Notes under the pieces: generated by a model
What the model saw: only the letters and a program-made list of their open reading frames with translations
Told to the model about the DNA's origin: nothing
Database searches by the model: none
Program-made: the position numbers and the translations under genes
NCBI GenBank assembly: GCA_027493525.1
Contig: JAOSKN010000003.1
Location: forward strand, 1,116,001-1,180,000
Reading direction: 5' to 3'
DNA: 64,000 bases
From: Planctomycetota bacterium
GTDB lineage: Bacteria; Planctomycetota; SZUA-567; H5-PLA8
Shown: in pieces, positions 9,555 to 18,265 of the stretch
How the letters are laid out: every line of letters starts with the position of its first letter
Position numbering within the stretch: the stretch's first letter is position 1

Positions 9555-9971
9555 CTAAGCCCCTTCGTAAACCTTCTTGTAGGCGATGTCGCCCACGAAA
9601 TAATAGCGCGCCAATTCGCCCTTGTTGGCCTTGAGCCCGATCATGATCACGTAGATGAGCAAGCCGATGCCGATCAAGCCGAAGAGGGGGATCATCAGCA
9701 ACGTCGCCAGCCCGGCGGTGATGAAGGTCAGGATAATGATGGGAATCATCAGGATCAGCATGACGACGAAGAGCGCGAGCTGCAGGAAGATCGATTGAAG
9801 CGCATGGAACTTCACAAACTTGGATTCGTCCTTCTTCATGAAGAAGACGACGACGGGCGCGATGAAATTCCCGAACGGAATGATGTAACCGGACAGGACC
9901 AGCAGGTGCGCCAGCATGCCCCACTGCTTCTCGTCCGCCGTCACTCCGCTTGCAGCCTGTTCTTCCGCCAT
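9555..9971 (-). CDS. DUF4870 / Tic20-like membrane protein
   Basis: 138 residues with three or four hydrophobic segments (LLVLSGYIIPFGNFIAPVVV, LALFVVMLILMIPIIIL, LIGIGLLIYVIMIG). The spacing, the KFHALQS motif between segments and the end with YYFVGDIAYKKVYEG match the DUF4870 family, small inner-membrane proteins of unknown function that are distantly related to Tic20. ATG at the complement of 9971 has AAGGAG six bases upstream. It stands alone between the mutase gene and the PIN gene. Confidence 0.82.
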   Translation of the reverse strand: MAEEQAASGVTADEKQWGMLAHLLVLSGYIIPFGNFIAPVVVFFMKKDESKFVKFHALQSIFLQLALFVVMLILMIPIIILTFITAGLATLLMIPLFGLIGIGLLIYVIMIGLKANKGELARYYFVGDIAYKKVYEGA

Positions 9972-10050
9972 GACGTTCTCCTTTATGTCCCTCGACCGGC
10001 GGCACGATGGCGCGCCGTCGCCTTACCCTCTTCCACGTTCAAGGGAAAAC

Positions 10051-11431
10051 TCAGCTCTTGAGCAACTCCTGCACGCGCCGCGTGTACTGTTCGACCAGCG
10101 CCTCGGCCTCGCCTTCGCGGCGCGCCTCGGCGATGACGCGCATGACCGGCTCGGTGTTGGACGCGCGAAGATGCACCCAGCGCTCCGCCCAATCCAGCCT
10201 CAGCCCGTCCTCGGTATTCACCTCGGCCTCGTGCGATTCGGCCTTGAGCCGGCGCAGCATCTCGCGGCTGCGCGCCGTTGGAATCTCGATTCGGCTCTTC
10301 ACCATGTACCACTTTGGGAGCGCGGAAGCCAGTTGCGAGACGGGTTTTCCAGTCACGGCGAGGTGCTCGAGGATCAAACCCATGCCGACGATGGCGTCAC
10401 GCCCATAGTGCACCAGCGGATCCATCACGCCGCCGTTGCCTTCCCCTCCGAATGAGGCCTTTTCGTCCTTCATCCGCTCGGCAACGTTCACTTCTCCAAC
10501 AGCGGTACGCACCACGCGCGCCCCGGCCGCCTTGGCCACGTCCTCGGTCATGCGGCTGGTGGACATGTTGATGACCACGAGGCCATTCTCGATGCCGCGC
10601 TTGCGCAGCGCGAACTGGGTCGCCAGCGCGAGGCTGGTCTCCTCGCCCAGGAACGCGCCTTGCTCGGAGACCACGGCCACGCGGTCGGCGTCGGGGTCGG
10701 CGGCGAAGCCCAGGTCCGCGCCGCGCTCCTTGGTGAAGCGGCAGAGGTCCCTGCAGGTTGTCGAAGTTCGGTTCGGGCGTGTGCGGAAAGAGCCCGTCCG
10801 GCGTGCAGTGGATCGGCTCGACCTGGCAGCCCAGCGCGCGCAAGAGCCGCAGGCTCACGCCGACCCCCGCGCCGTTGCAGCAGTCCAGCGCGACGGTGAA
10901 GCGCCGCGCCTTGATCTTCTCCACGTCCAGGATGGAGAGGACCTTCTCGACGTGATGCGCCTCGGCGTCGGAGACCTGCTCGACGGGCTTCAGGCCGTCC
11001 CAAGGCTTCTGCACGAAATCGCCGCCGTAGTAGATGTTGAGCAGGTCGCGGCCTTCGTCGGCGTTGAGGTAGATGCCGTCGGAGCGAAAGAATTTGAGCG
11101 CGTTCCACTCGACGGGATTGTGGCTGGCCGAGATGACGATCCCGCCGTCGGCCTTGAGGTCCTCGATCATCAGCGTGGCCGTGGGCGTGGCCACGACGCC
11201 GATGTCGAGCACCTGGCAGCCCGCGGAGATGAGCCCGCTCAGGACGGCGTGCTTGACCATCTCGCCGGAAACGCGGGTGTCGCGCCCGACGACGACGCGC
11301 CCGGAGCAGACGTAGGTGCCGAAGGCCTGGCCCAAGCGCGCCAGGAGTTCCGGGGTGAGGCTCTTGCCGACGATGCCCCGCACGCCGGAGATCGAGATCA
11401 TCAAGTCGCTGTGTGGCCCGGTTGTCGCCAT
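10051..11431 (-). CDS. glmM: Phosphoglucosamine mutase-type phosphohexomutase, one frameshift
   Basis: Reading from ATG at the complement of 11431 (GGAGAGG just upstream) gives about 459 residues once one extra base is removed from the CCC run at 10749-10751. Seen: start SISGVRGIVGKSLTPELL, active-site serine loop ISASHNP, metal-binding loop region ADPDADRVAVVSEQG (restored by the frame correction) and a C-terminal phosphate-binding part (RASNTEPVMRVIAEA). The family interconverts hexose 1- and 6-phosphates. GlmM is the preferred call because glmS is nearby, but phosphomannomutase/phosphoglucomutase activity is possible. The gene lies at the downstream end of the pilus cluster, 39 bp after a secreted-protein gene. 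Confidence 0.8.
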
Positions 11432-11470
11432 GCCTCTCCCCTGTCCCCCATTTCCGCCCTGCCCGCGCAT

Positions 11471-12466
11471 TCAGGGCTTGGCGTCGGTCTCCGCGTCTTC
11501 GCCCCGCGGAGCCGGGGCCAGCCGCTTGAGCCGGTACACGATGGTGGCCGTCTGATCCAGGCTGCGGTCGCGGTTGGCGCAGGAACTCAGGACGACGTAG
11601 CGCTCCGAAAGTTCGTCGAGCATGCCGAGTTCGAGGTCGAAGACGGCCTGGCCGCCGCTGGACTCGACCGCCCCCGGCTTCAGGCGCACGGTGCCGGCAC
11701 GGTCGAAGATGTTCTCGAGCCGCACCGATTCGCCCGCGGCGGGATCGACGCGCGCCTGGCGGCTCAGGTCGAGCTTCACGCGCCGGGCGGCGTCGGGCGT
11801 CCCGATGCGGAGCTTGCGATCGGTGCGGAGAATCTCGTAGCCGCCGGCCTGTGCCAGGTCGCCGGCCGGCTGGAGCGCGGCGAGGATCTGGTCGTCCATG
11901 CGCCCGGGGCTCAGCCCGAAACGGCTTTCGAGCGAAGCCCCCATGTCGCGGAGCAGTTTCTTGGGCATGCGGAGCGTGCGCATCACCCGCTGGAAGGCTT
12001 CGACAAGATCCTGCGGCTCGCGGCTCAGGATCTCCATGCGCCCGTGCCGGTCGAGTTTAACCTGCCAGACGAGTTCGATGAACGTGTCCTCGATCTCGCG
12101 GTTCAGCGCGGCGGCAAGGCGTTCGTCGTTCCTGAATTCGTCCACGTCGTCGTCGTAGCGGCGGTACGGCGGCATGGCGAGGCGCACGCTTTCGAGGCTC
12201 ATCGAGGCGGCCGCCGTGCCCAGCGCGTCCACGTTCTCGGTGCGCAGGACCAGCACGCCCTGCATCTCGGTGGCCTTGACGACCGGCTCGCGCCCCGCAA
12301 TGACCTGCTGCACCTCGATCTTCTTCTCGTAGTTGAAACGGTACACCGTCTTGGGCTGCCAGCGATAGGCCGGCTCGGCGGGCGCGGGCGCCCGCTCGCC
12401 GAAGGCCCGGCCCGCGAGGACCAGGAGCACGATGCCGCAGAGGAAACTGGCCGGGCGGGCGGTCAC
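11471..12466 (-). CDS. Secreted protein of unknown function, coupled to pilR-like gene
   Basis: 331 residues from a GTG start whose last two bases overlap the TGA stop of the sigma-54 activator gene (GTGA), a sign of translational coupling. The long open frame running further upstream is an antisense-type read of the regulator gene and is not used. A signal peptide is visible (ASFLCGIVLLVLAGRAFG). The mature part is beta-rich with alternating charge (YRFNYEKKIEVQQVIAGREP, ATIVYRLKRLAP) and has no cysteine pair or catalytic motif that I recognise. It resembles in style the secreted protein at 22991-23935 (both are exported, about 315-330 residues, and read out long beta strands), but I cannot claim homology. 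Confidence 0.68.
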   Translation of the reverse strand: MTARPASFLCGIVLLVLAGRAFGERAPAPAEPAYRWQPKTVYRFNYEKKIEVQQVIAGREPVVKATEMQGVLVLRTENVDALGTAAASMSLESVRLAMPPYRRYDDDVDEFRNDERLAAALNREIEDTFIELVWQVKLDRHGRMEILSREPQDLVEAFQRVMRTLRMPKKLLRDMGASLESRFGLSPGRMDDQILAALQPAGDLAQAGGYEILRTDRKLRIGTPDAARRVKLDLSRQARVDPAAGESVRLENIFDRAGTVRLKPGAVESSGGQAVFDLELGMLDELSERYVVLSSCANRDRSLDQTATIVYRLKRLAPAPRGEDAETDAKP

Positions 12467-14058
12467 GATCTCGAGGGCCTTTCGATGTTGAGCTTGGAGA
12501 CCCGGTAGCGGATGGAGCGGAAGGTCATGCCCAGCAGCTTGGCCGCCTCGGTCATGTTCCAGCCCGTGCGCTCCAAAGCCTGGACGATGAAGGCGCGCTC
12601 CTGCTCGAGCAGGAAGCGTTCGAGGTCCATGCCTTCCTCCGGGAGGGTCTGCGGCACGGCTGTGAGCCCCGGGACGATCTGCGCCGCGGGCATATTGACG
12701 CTGGAGGGCCGCGGGAGGCCCGCCGGCGAAAGCACGCGCGTGCTGCCCTTGCGTTCGCGGTAGCGCTGCAGGTCGGCGGGGGTCACGGCGGGTATGGCGT
12801 AACCCGAGGCGAGCTGGACGGGATTGAGGCTTCCGCTTCCCGGGGGCGCGGCCATCGGCCCGACCAGATCGCCCTCGGTGATTTTGTCGCCGGTGCAGAG
12901 CGCGACGGCGCGCTCGATGGTGTTTTCCAGTTCGCGGACGTTGCCGGGCCAGTGGTACGCGATGAGCCGGCGCATGGAGGATTCGGTGATGGTCTTGACG
13001 ACCTTGCCCATGCGCTTGGAGTAGCGGGCCAGGAAGTGCCCGGCCAGCATCGGCACGTCCTCCGGCCGCTCGCGCAGCGGAGGCAGCGCGATGGGGATGA
13101 CGTTGAGCCGGTGGAAGAGGTCCTCGCGGAACTCGCCCTCGGCGCACATCTGGCTGAGGGTGCGGTTGGTGGCGGCGATGATGCGCACGTCGCAGCGGGT
13201 CTCGCGGTTGCCGCCGACGGGCTTGAAGGTGTGGGTCTCCAGCACGCGCAGGAGCTTGACCTGCATGAGCATGCTCATCTCGCCGATCTCGTCGAGAAAG
13301 AGCGTGCCGCGGTCGGCGGTCTCGAAGAGCCCCTTGCGGTCGGCGATGGCGTTGGTGAAGGCGCCCTTGACGTGCCCGAAGAGTTCGGATTCGAGGAGCG
13401 TCTCGGTGAAGGCGCCGCAGTTGACCGCGACGAAGGGGCCCTGGGCGCGCAGGGAATTGTAGTGGATCGCGCGGGCCACGAGTTCCTTGCCAGTGCCGCT
13501 CTCGCCGCTGATCAGGACGGTGGTGTCGGTGGGCGCGATGCGCTTGACCATCACCACGATGGCGTTCATCGAGGGCGAGTTGCCGACGAGATCGAGGAGC
13601 GGGAAGTGGTCGCGCGCCGAGCCGCGCTCGGCGAGTTCGCGGCGCTCCAGGGCGCGGGCGACGAGGCTGCGGAACTCCTCGGTGTCGAAGGGCTTGGTGA
13701 GGTGCGTATAGGCCCCGAGGCGCATGGCCTCGACGGCCGTCTCCCAGGTGCCGTAGGCGGTGACGACGATGGAGAGGGTCTCGGGGTGCTTTTCTTTCAT
13801 CAGGCGCAGGAACGTGAGCCCGTCCATCTTGGGCATGCGCAGGTCCTGAATGACGAGGTCGAAGGCGCCGCGGTTCAGGATCTCGAGCGCCTGCGCGCCG
13901 TCGTCGGTCACGATGGCCTCGTAGCCCTCGCCTTCGAGGATGACCTTCATGAGCCGCTGCATGCCGGGCTCGTCGTCGAGGACGAGGATGCGGCGCGTAC
14001 GGGCCTGCTCGGCGGCGCCGGGCAGGCGGGCGGCGGTGGCGGCGTCGTTCGCGCTCAT
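12463..14058 (-). CDS. pilR: NtrC-family sigma-54 activator, PilR-like
   Basis: 531 residues in three parts. The receiver domain (about 23-140) has the phosphoacceptor D72 in QDLRMPKMDG. The AAA+ domain (about 160-395) has Walker A GESGTGKE and the Walker B region GTLFLDEIGEMS. The Fis-type helix-turn-helix lies at the end (TEAAKLLGMTFRSIRYRVSK). The sigma-54 contact loop reads GAFTNA instead of GAFTGA, a substitution also known in other activators. A linker of about 90 residues precedes the HTH. It overlaps the PilS-like kinase gene by the ATGA tetranucleotide, so the two form a two-component pair, probably controlling pilin transcription. Confidence 0.93.
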   Translation of the reverse strand: MSANDAATAARLPGAAEQARTRRILVLDDEPGMQRLMKVILEGEGYEAIVTDDGAQALEILNRGAFDLVIQDLRMPKMDGLTFLRLMKEKHPETLSIVVTAYGTWETAVEAMRLGAYTHLTKPFDTEEFRSLVARALERRELAERGSARDHFPLLDLVGNSPSMNAIVVMVKRIAPTDTTVLISGESGTGKELVARAIHYNSLRAQGPFVAVNCGAFTETLLESELFGHVKGAFTNAIADRKGLFETADRGTLFLDEIGEMSMLMQVKLLRVLETHTFKPVGGNRETRCDVRIIAATNRTLSQMCAEGEFREDLFHRLNVIPIALPPLRERPEDVPMLAGHFLARYSKRMGKVVKTITESSMRRLIAYHWPGNVRELENTIERAVALCTGDKITEGDLVGPMAAPPGSGSLNPVQLASGYAIPAVTPADLQRYRERKGSTRVLSPAGLPRPSSVNMPAAQIVPGLTAVPQTLPEEGMDLERFLLEQERAFIVQALERTGWNMTEAAKLLGMTFRSIRYRVSKLNIERPSRS

Positions 14059-16814
14059 GCCTTCATCCGCTCCGCCAGCGTGCCGGCGCCGCGCGGCGCC
14101 TCCTCTTCGCCCTGCAGGTCGCTGGGCAGCCAGACCTGGAAGGTGGCGCCGCGCCCTTCCTCGCTCTTGACCTTGATGACGCCTTCGTGCCCCTGAACGA
14201 TGCGGTCGGCGATGGCCAGGCCCAGGCCGGTGCCGCTGGGCTTGGTGGTGAAGAACGGCTCGAAAATCTGCTCGAGGACGTCCCTGGGAATGCCGGGGCC
14301 GGAGTCCTCGATCTCCACCAGCACGCCGGGACGGTTGACGCGGTCCTGGATCGCCTTGCCGGCGACCTTCTCGAGGTCGTGCAGCTTCAGCTTGCGGACA
14401 CGGAAGACGATCTTCTTCTCGGCGCAGCCGTCGAGGGCCTGCATCGCGTTGACGCCGAAGTTGAGGAAGATCTGGCGGAGCTGTTCGGGGTCGGCGCGGA
14501 TCGGGTCGACCTCCTCGTCGGCCTCCAGCGAGATCTGGATGTCCTTGGCTTCGGCGCGCGAGACGAGCATCAGGCGGAGGTCGCGGAGCAGCTCGGTCAA
14601 CTCCACGCCAACCAGCCGCGGGGAGCGCATGCGCGCGTACTTGAGGAAGTCGGTGATGATATGGTCGAGGCGATCGGATTCGGAGAGCACGATCTCGATC
14701 AGGATTTTCTTGCTTTCGGGAATCTCGACGGAGCGCGCAATCTCCTGGACCGCGCCGCGGATGGAGGCCAGCGGATTGCGGATCTCGTGGGCGATGGAGG
14801 CGGAGATCTGGCCCATCGCGTCGAGGCGTTCCTTGTGCTTGAAGAACTCCTCCATCTTCTTCTCGGCGGTGATGTCGTGGACCACGACGATCAGCGCGTG
14901 CGGCGGCTGCCCGGGTTCGCTGAACGGCTTGATCTTGACCTCGAAGGGCAGAATGATGCCGTCGGGCCGGCGGTGCGAGATCTCGATCCGGCGTCCGGTA
15001 TCTTCCTCGAAGGACTTGCGCGCCTGCTGGTCGACGTGGTCGCCCAGCAATTCCCGCAGGCTGGCGCGCACGGGCACGCCTTCCACCGCGAGCAGGCGCA
15101 TGACTTCGTTGTTGTGGTAGACGACCTCGCGCGAGGCGCCCAGCACCAGGATGCCTTCGCCCAAGCCTTCCAGAACTTCATGGTGCAGCAGGCGCGCCAC
15201 GGTGAGGCTGCGCGAGAGCCGGCCGCTGAGCACCGCGACCAGGAAGAACGCGGCGATGGGCATGATCAGCAGGTAGAAGTAACGCACGGGGCTCAGGTCG
15301 CGGAATTTGCGCAACTGGGCGTCTCCGGCCGAGAGCAGGTAATTCTCGGGGATGTAGCCCAAGCCGTAGGAGAGGGTCAGCAGGCTGAACGCGGTCGCGG
15401 TGAACGCGGCCACCAGGATCGCGCCGCGCCAGGAGAGCACGAAGGCGGCGGCGACGATGCCGATCAGGTAGAGCGTCACGAAGGGGCTGTCGACGCCGCC
15501 GGTGTGGTAGACCAGGGCCGAGACCAGGCCGATATCCACGAAGATCTGCAGGGAGGCCAGCTTGGGCGCCAGTTCCGCGCGACGCAGCGCCCACGTGTAC
15601 AGGATGGTCAGGAGCAGCACGATCACCACGACGAGGCCTTCGGGCTGCAGGTAGAGCGGGACCTGCACGGCGGGCGCCGCCTCGCGGCGCTGCGGCAGGG
15701 CGGCGTACGCCGCGCGCAGCGTGGGCCGGTGCCCGACCAGCTTCTGCCGCTCCTCGCCCGTGGCCACGTCCCACAGCCGGATGATGCGGTCGCCGGTGCC
15801 GGTGGCGATGGTCTTGCCGTCGGGCGAGATCGCGCCGGAGAGGACCCAGTCGGCGTGTTCGCCGAAGGCCTTCAGTTCGCGGCGCTCGCCGACGGACCAG
15901 AAGAGCAGGCGCCGGTCTCGCCCGGCCGAGAAGAAGTGCTCGTTGTCGGCGCAAAAGCCCAGCGCGGAGATGGGCAGCCCGTGCGCCTCGCTGGCGCGCA
16001 CGACGCGCTTCTCCTCGAGGTTCCACAGGCGCAGGATCAGGCCGCCGGTGACCATCCACTTGCGATTGGGAGAGATGGCGGCGGCGAGGATCGGGCGGAT
16101 GTGGGCGTCCACCTCGTTCTCCACGCGCAGCCCGGAGACGCTCCAGAAGCGCACCGCGCCGTCCTGCCCCGCGGTGACGAGCCGTTCGGCGTCCAGAAAG
16201 GCCGCGAAGCAGGTGTCCTGGCCCTTGGGGTCCTCGCCCGTGCGCTCAAGGACTTTGGGCTCTTTGGCGGAGACCTCCCAGAGGTACAGGCCGTAAGCGC
16301 CGGTCCCGGCGACCAGCCGCGTTCCGTCCGGCGACCAGGCCAGATGCAGCACCGGCCCGTCGTGCTTGAGCAGCGCCTCGAAGTTCCCGGTGCTCGCGGC
16401 GTACAGGCGCACCGAACCGTCCATGCTGGAAGAGGCCAGGCGCGAACCGTCCCGCGAGAGCGCGACCTGCGTGACGATATTGCCGTGGCCTTCGATGGTG
16501 GCCAGCTTTTCGCTTTCGCTCGCCACGTCCCAGGCGCGGACGGTGGCGTCGCTGCCGCCTGAGAACAGCACGCTGCCGTTGGAGGAAAATTCGAGCGCGG
16601 TGACTTCGCCCTCCGGGGCCGGGAGCCGGAGTCCTTCCCGTCCGTCGCCGTGGGTCAAGGATTCCTGCAGGAGCAGAATGGTGAGCGCGATGGTCGCGAG
16701 CAGGAGGCGCAGCGCGATCAGAAAGCGGTTGCCGCGAATGGTGCGCTGCTGGCTTTCGACGAGCGGTTCGGTCTCGAACACCCCAGGACTCCTGCCCGTT
16801 TCCCGCACATGCAT
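14055..16814 (-). CDS. pilS: PilS-like histidine kinase with inserted WD40 propeller
   Basis: 919 residues. After a first membrane segment (FLIALRLLLATIALTILLLQ, about 31-50) come seven consecutive WD40-type repeats of about 42 residues (about 63-360), recognisable by their GSDATVRAWDV, MDGSVRLYAA, AYGLYLWEV, QDGAVRFWSV, LILRLWNL, DRRLLFWSV and DRIIRLWDV strands. From about 394 the protein looks like ordinary PilS: several membrane helices with VYHTGGVDSPFVTLYLIGI, a PAS domain, the H-box SASIAHEIRNPLASI, and an ATPase domain with NFGVNAMQALDG, EDSGPGIPRDV and GTGLGLAIA. The propeller would sit in the periplasmic TM1-TM2 loop. Gene order and overlap pair it with the PilR-like activator. Confidence 0.93.
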   Translation of the reverse strand: MHVRETGRSPGVFETEPLVESQQRTIRGNRFLIALRLLLATIALTILLLQESLTHGDGREGLRLPAPEGEVTALEFSSNGSVLFSGGSDATVRAWDVASESEKLATIEGHGNIVTQVALSRDGSRLASSSMDGSVRLYAASTGNFEALLKHDGPVLHLAWSPDGTRLVAGTGAYGLYLWEVSAKEPKVLERTGEDPKGQDTCFAAFLDAERLVTAGQDGAVRFWSVSGLRVENEVDAHIRPILAAAISPNRKWMVTGGLILRLWNLEEKRVVRASEAHGLPISALGFCADNEHFFSAGRDRRLLFWSVGERRELKAFGEHADWVLSGAISPDGKTIATGTGDRIIRLWDVATGEERQKLVGHRPTLRAAYAALPQRREAAPAVQVPLYLQPEGLVVVIVLLLTILYTWALRRAELAPKLASLQIFVDIGLVSALVYHTGGVDSPFVTLYLIGIVAAAFVLSWRGAILVAAFTATAFSLLTLSYGLGYIPENYLLSAGDAQLRKFRDLSPVRYFYLLIMPIAAFFLVAVLSGRLSRSLTVARLLHHEVLEGLGEGILVLGASREVVYHNNEVMRLLAVEGVPVRASLRELLGDHVDQQARKSFEEDTGRRIEISHRRPDGIILPFEVKIKPFSEPGQPPHALIVVVHDITAEKKMEEFFKHKERLDAMGQISASIAHEIRNPLASIRGAVQEIARSVEIPESKKILIEIVLSESDRLDHIITDFLKYARMRSPRLVGVELTELLRDLRLMLVSRAEAKDIQISLEADEEVDPIRADPEQLRQIFLNFGVNAMQALDGCAEKKIVFRVRKLKLHDLEKVAGKAIQDRVNRPGVLVEIEDSGPGIPRDVLEQIFEPFFTTKPSGTGLGLAIADRIVQGHEGVIKVKSEEGRGATFQVWLPSDLQGEEEAPRGAGTLAERMKA

Positions 16815-16920
16815 AGTATCCGGCGTCGCGGCGTTTCCGCCACGCTCAGAAGTTCGCCGGGGCCAAACCCGCGGCCCCCGAAACCGGAACGCTGCCGCAA
16901 ATGAGAAAGCATACCCGGCG

Positions 16921-16941
16921 CCCGGCGCGACACGCGCCGGG
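16921..16941. other. Perfect 9-bp stem between pilC and pilS
   Basis: CCCGGCGCG-ACA-CGCGCCGGG forms a perfect stem with a three-base loop, with an outer GGCG/CGCC extension. It lies in the 147-bp space between the pilC stop and the pilS-like start. On the transcribed (minus) strand no T-run follows, so it is not a classical intrinsic terminator; mRNA processing, partial attenuation or protection of the upstream mRNA are possible. Confidence 0.4.
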
Positions 16942-16961
16942 GCCGGCGCCTGGCCGAACGG

Positions 16962-18210
16962 CTACTTCTTGCGCAGCGCCTCCTGAATCTTGAAGATCGG
17001 GAGGAACACGGAGAGCACGATGCCGCCGACGATCAGGCCCATCACGCCGATCATCAGCGGTTCGATCAGCGAGGTCAACGATTCGACGGTGGCCTCGACC
17101 TGCTGGTCGTAGAACTCGGAGATCTTTTCCAGCAACTGTTCCAGCGCGCCGGACTTTTCGCCGATGGCGACCATGCGCACCACCATGGGCGGGAAGACGG
17201 GCGAATCGCCCAGCGGCTTGGCCAGCGGTTCGCCCTGACGGATCGCATCGCGGGCGTTGGCGACGGCCTCTTCGACCACGCGGTTGCCGGCGGTGGAGGC
17301 CACGATTTCGAGCGCGCCCAGGATCGGCACGCCGGAGCGCAGCAGCGTCGAGAAGGTCTTGGAGAAGCGCGAGAGCGCGATCTTCTGAAAGAGCTGCCCG
17401 AATACGGGCATCTTCAGCATCATGCGGTCCCAGACGTACCCGCCGCTGTCGGTGGATTTGTACCACTTGAGGAGCAGGAACGAGCCCGTCCCGATCATGA
17501 TCAGGTGCAACCAGTAATCCGTGAGGGCCTTGCTGATGCCCAAGACGATCACGGTGGGCAGCGGGAGCGCGACGCCCAGCGCTTTGAAGATGTCCTGGAA
17601 CTTCGGTATGATGAAGACGAGCAGGAAGGTCGTGATGCCCAGGATCATGACCAGCGAGACGACCGGGTAAGTCATCGCGCCCTGGATCTTTGCGCTTCAA
17701 TTGCTCCACCGATTCCATGTAGTCGGCGAGGCGCTGCAGGATGGTGTCGAGCTGACCGGACGCTTCGCCGGCCTTGATCATGTTGACGTAGATGCGGCTG
17801 AAGACCGTCGGATGCTTGGTCAGCGCGGCGCTCAGGTCCACGCCGCCGCGCACGTCCTCGATGATCGTGCCGACGCAGGTTTTGAAACCGGGGTCTTCGG
17901 CCTGTTCTTCGAGGATGTCCAGACATTCGAGCACCGGGATGCCGGCGCTGATCATCGTCGAGAACTGGCGCGTGAAGATGACCAGGCCTTCGCCGCTGAT
18001 GCGCGGCTTGCCGGTGCTGTTGAGTGTGGCCCAGAGGCTTTTGCCGGCGCCCCCCTTGGCGCCGCCGCCTCCACCCACTTCGGTGACCGAGAGGACCTGG
18101 AGGTTCTGGCCGCGCAGGCTGGACATGACCTCGTCGCGCGTGGCGCCTTCGATGGTCTGGGTGACGCGTTTGCCCCCTTGATCCCGGGCGACGTACTTGA
18201 AAGTCGGCAT
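16962..18210 (-). CDS. pilC: Type IV pilus inner-membrane platform protein PilC, one frameshift
   Basis: About 415 residues once one extra base in the TTT run at 17689-17691 (AAA on the coding strand) is removed. The N-terminal part has the family start FKYVARDQGGKRVTQTIEGA and the first GspF domain (FTRQFSTMISAGIPVLECL, FSRIYVNMIKAGEASGQLD). After correction it continues KRKIQGAMTYPVVSLVMI, the second GspF domain (FSKTFSTLLRSGVPILGALE, MVAIGEKSGALEQLLEKIS) and the last membrane helix before KIQEALRKK. PilC couples the PilB and PilT motors to the growing pilus. GGAG eight bases upstream supports the ATG at the complement of 18210. It sits 55 bp downstream of pilB. Confidence 0.93.
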
Positions 18211-18265
18211 GTACGAATCTCCGTGCAGTAGGCGCGGCGCGGCGCCGATCCGGTCGGGCGAAAGC

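Noticed and set aside
11467..13147. 558-codon frame extending the secreted protein gene upstream
   Set aside because: The first 225 codons are out-of-frame sequence of the PilR-like gene; the signal peptide starts only at the GTG at 12466.
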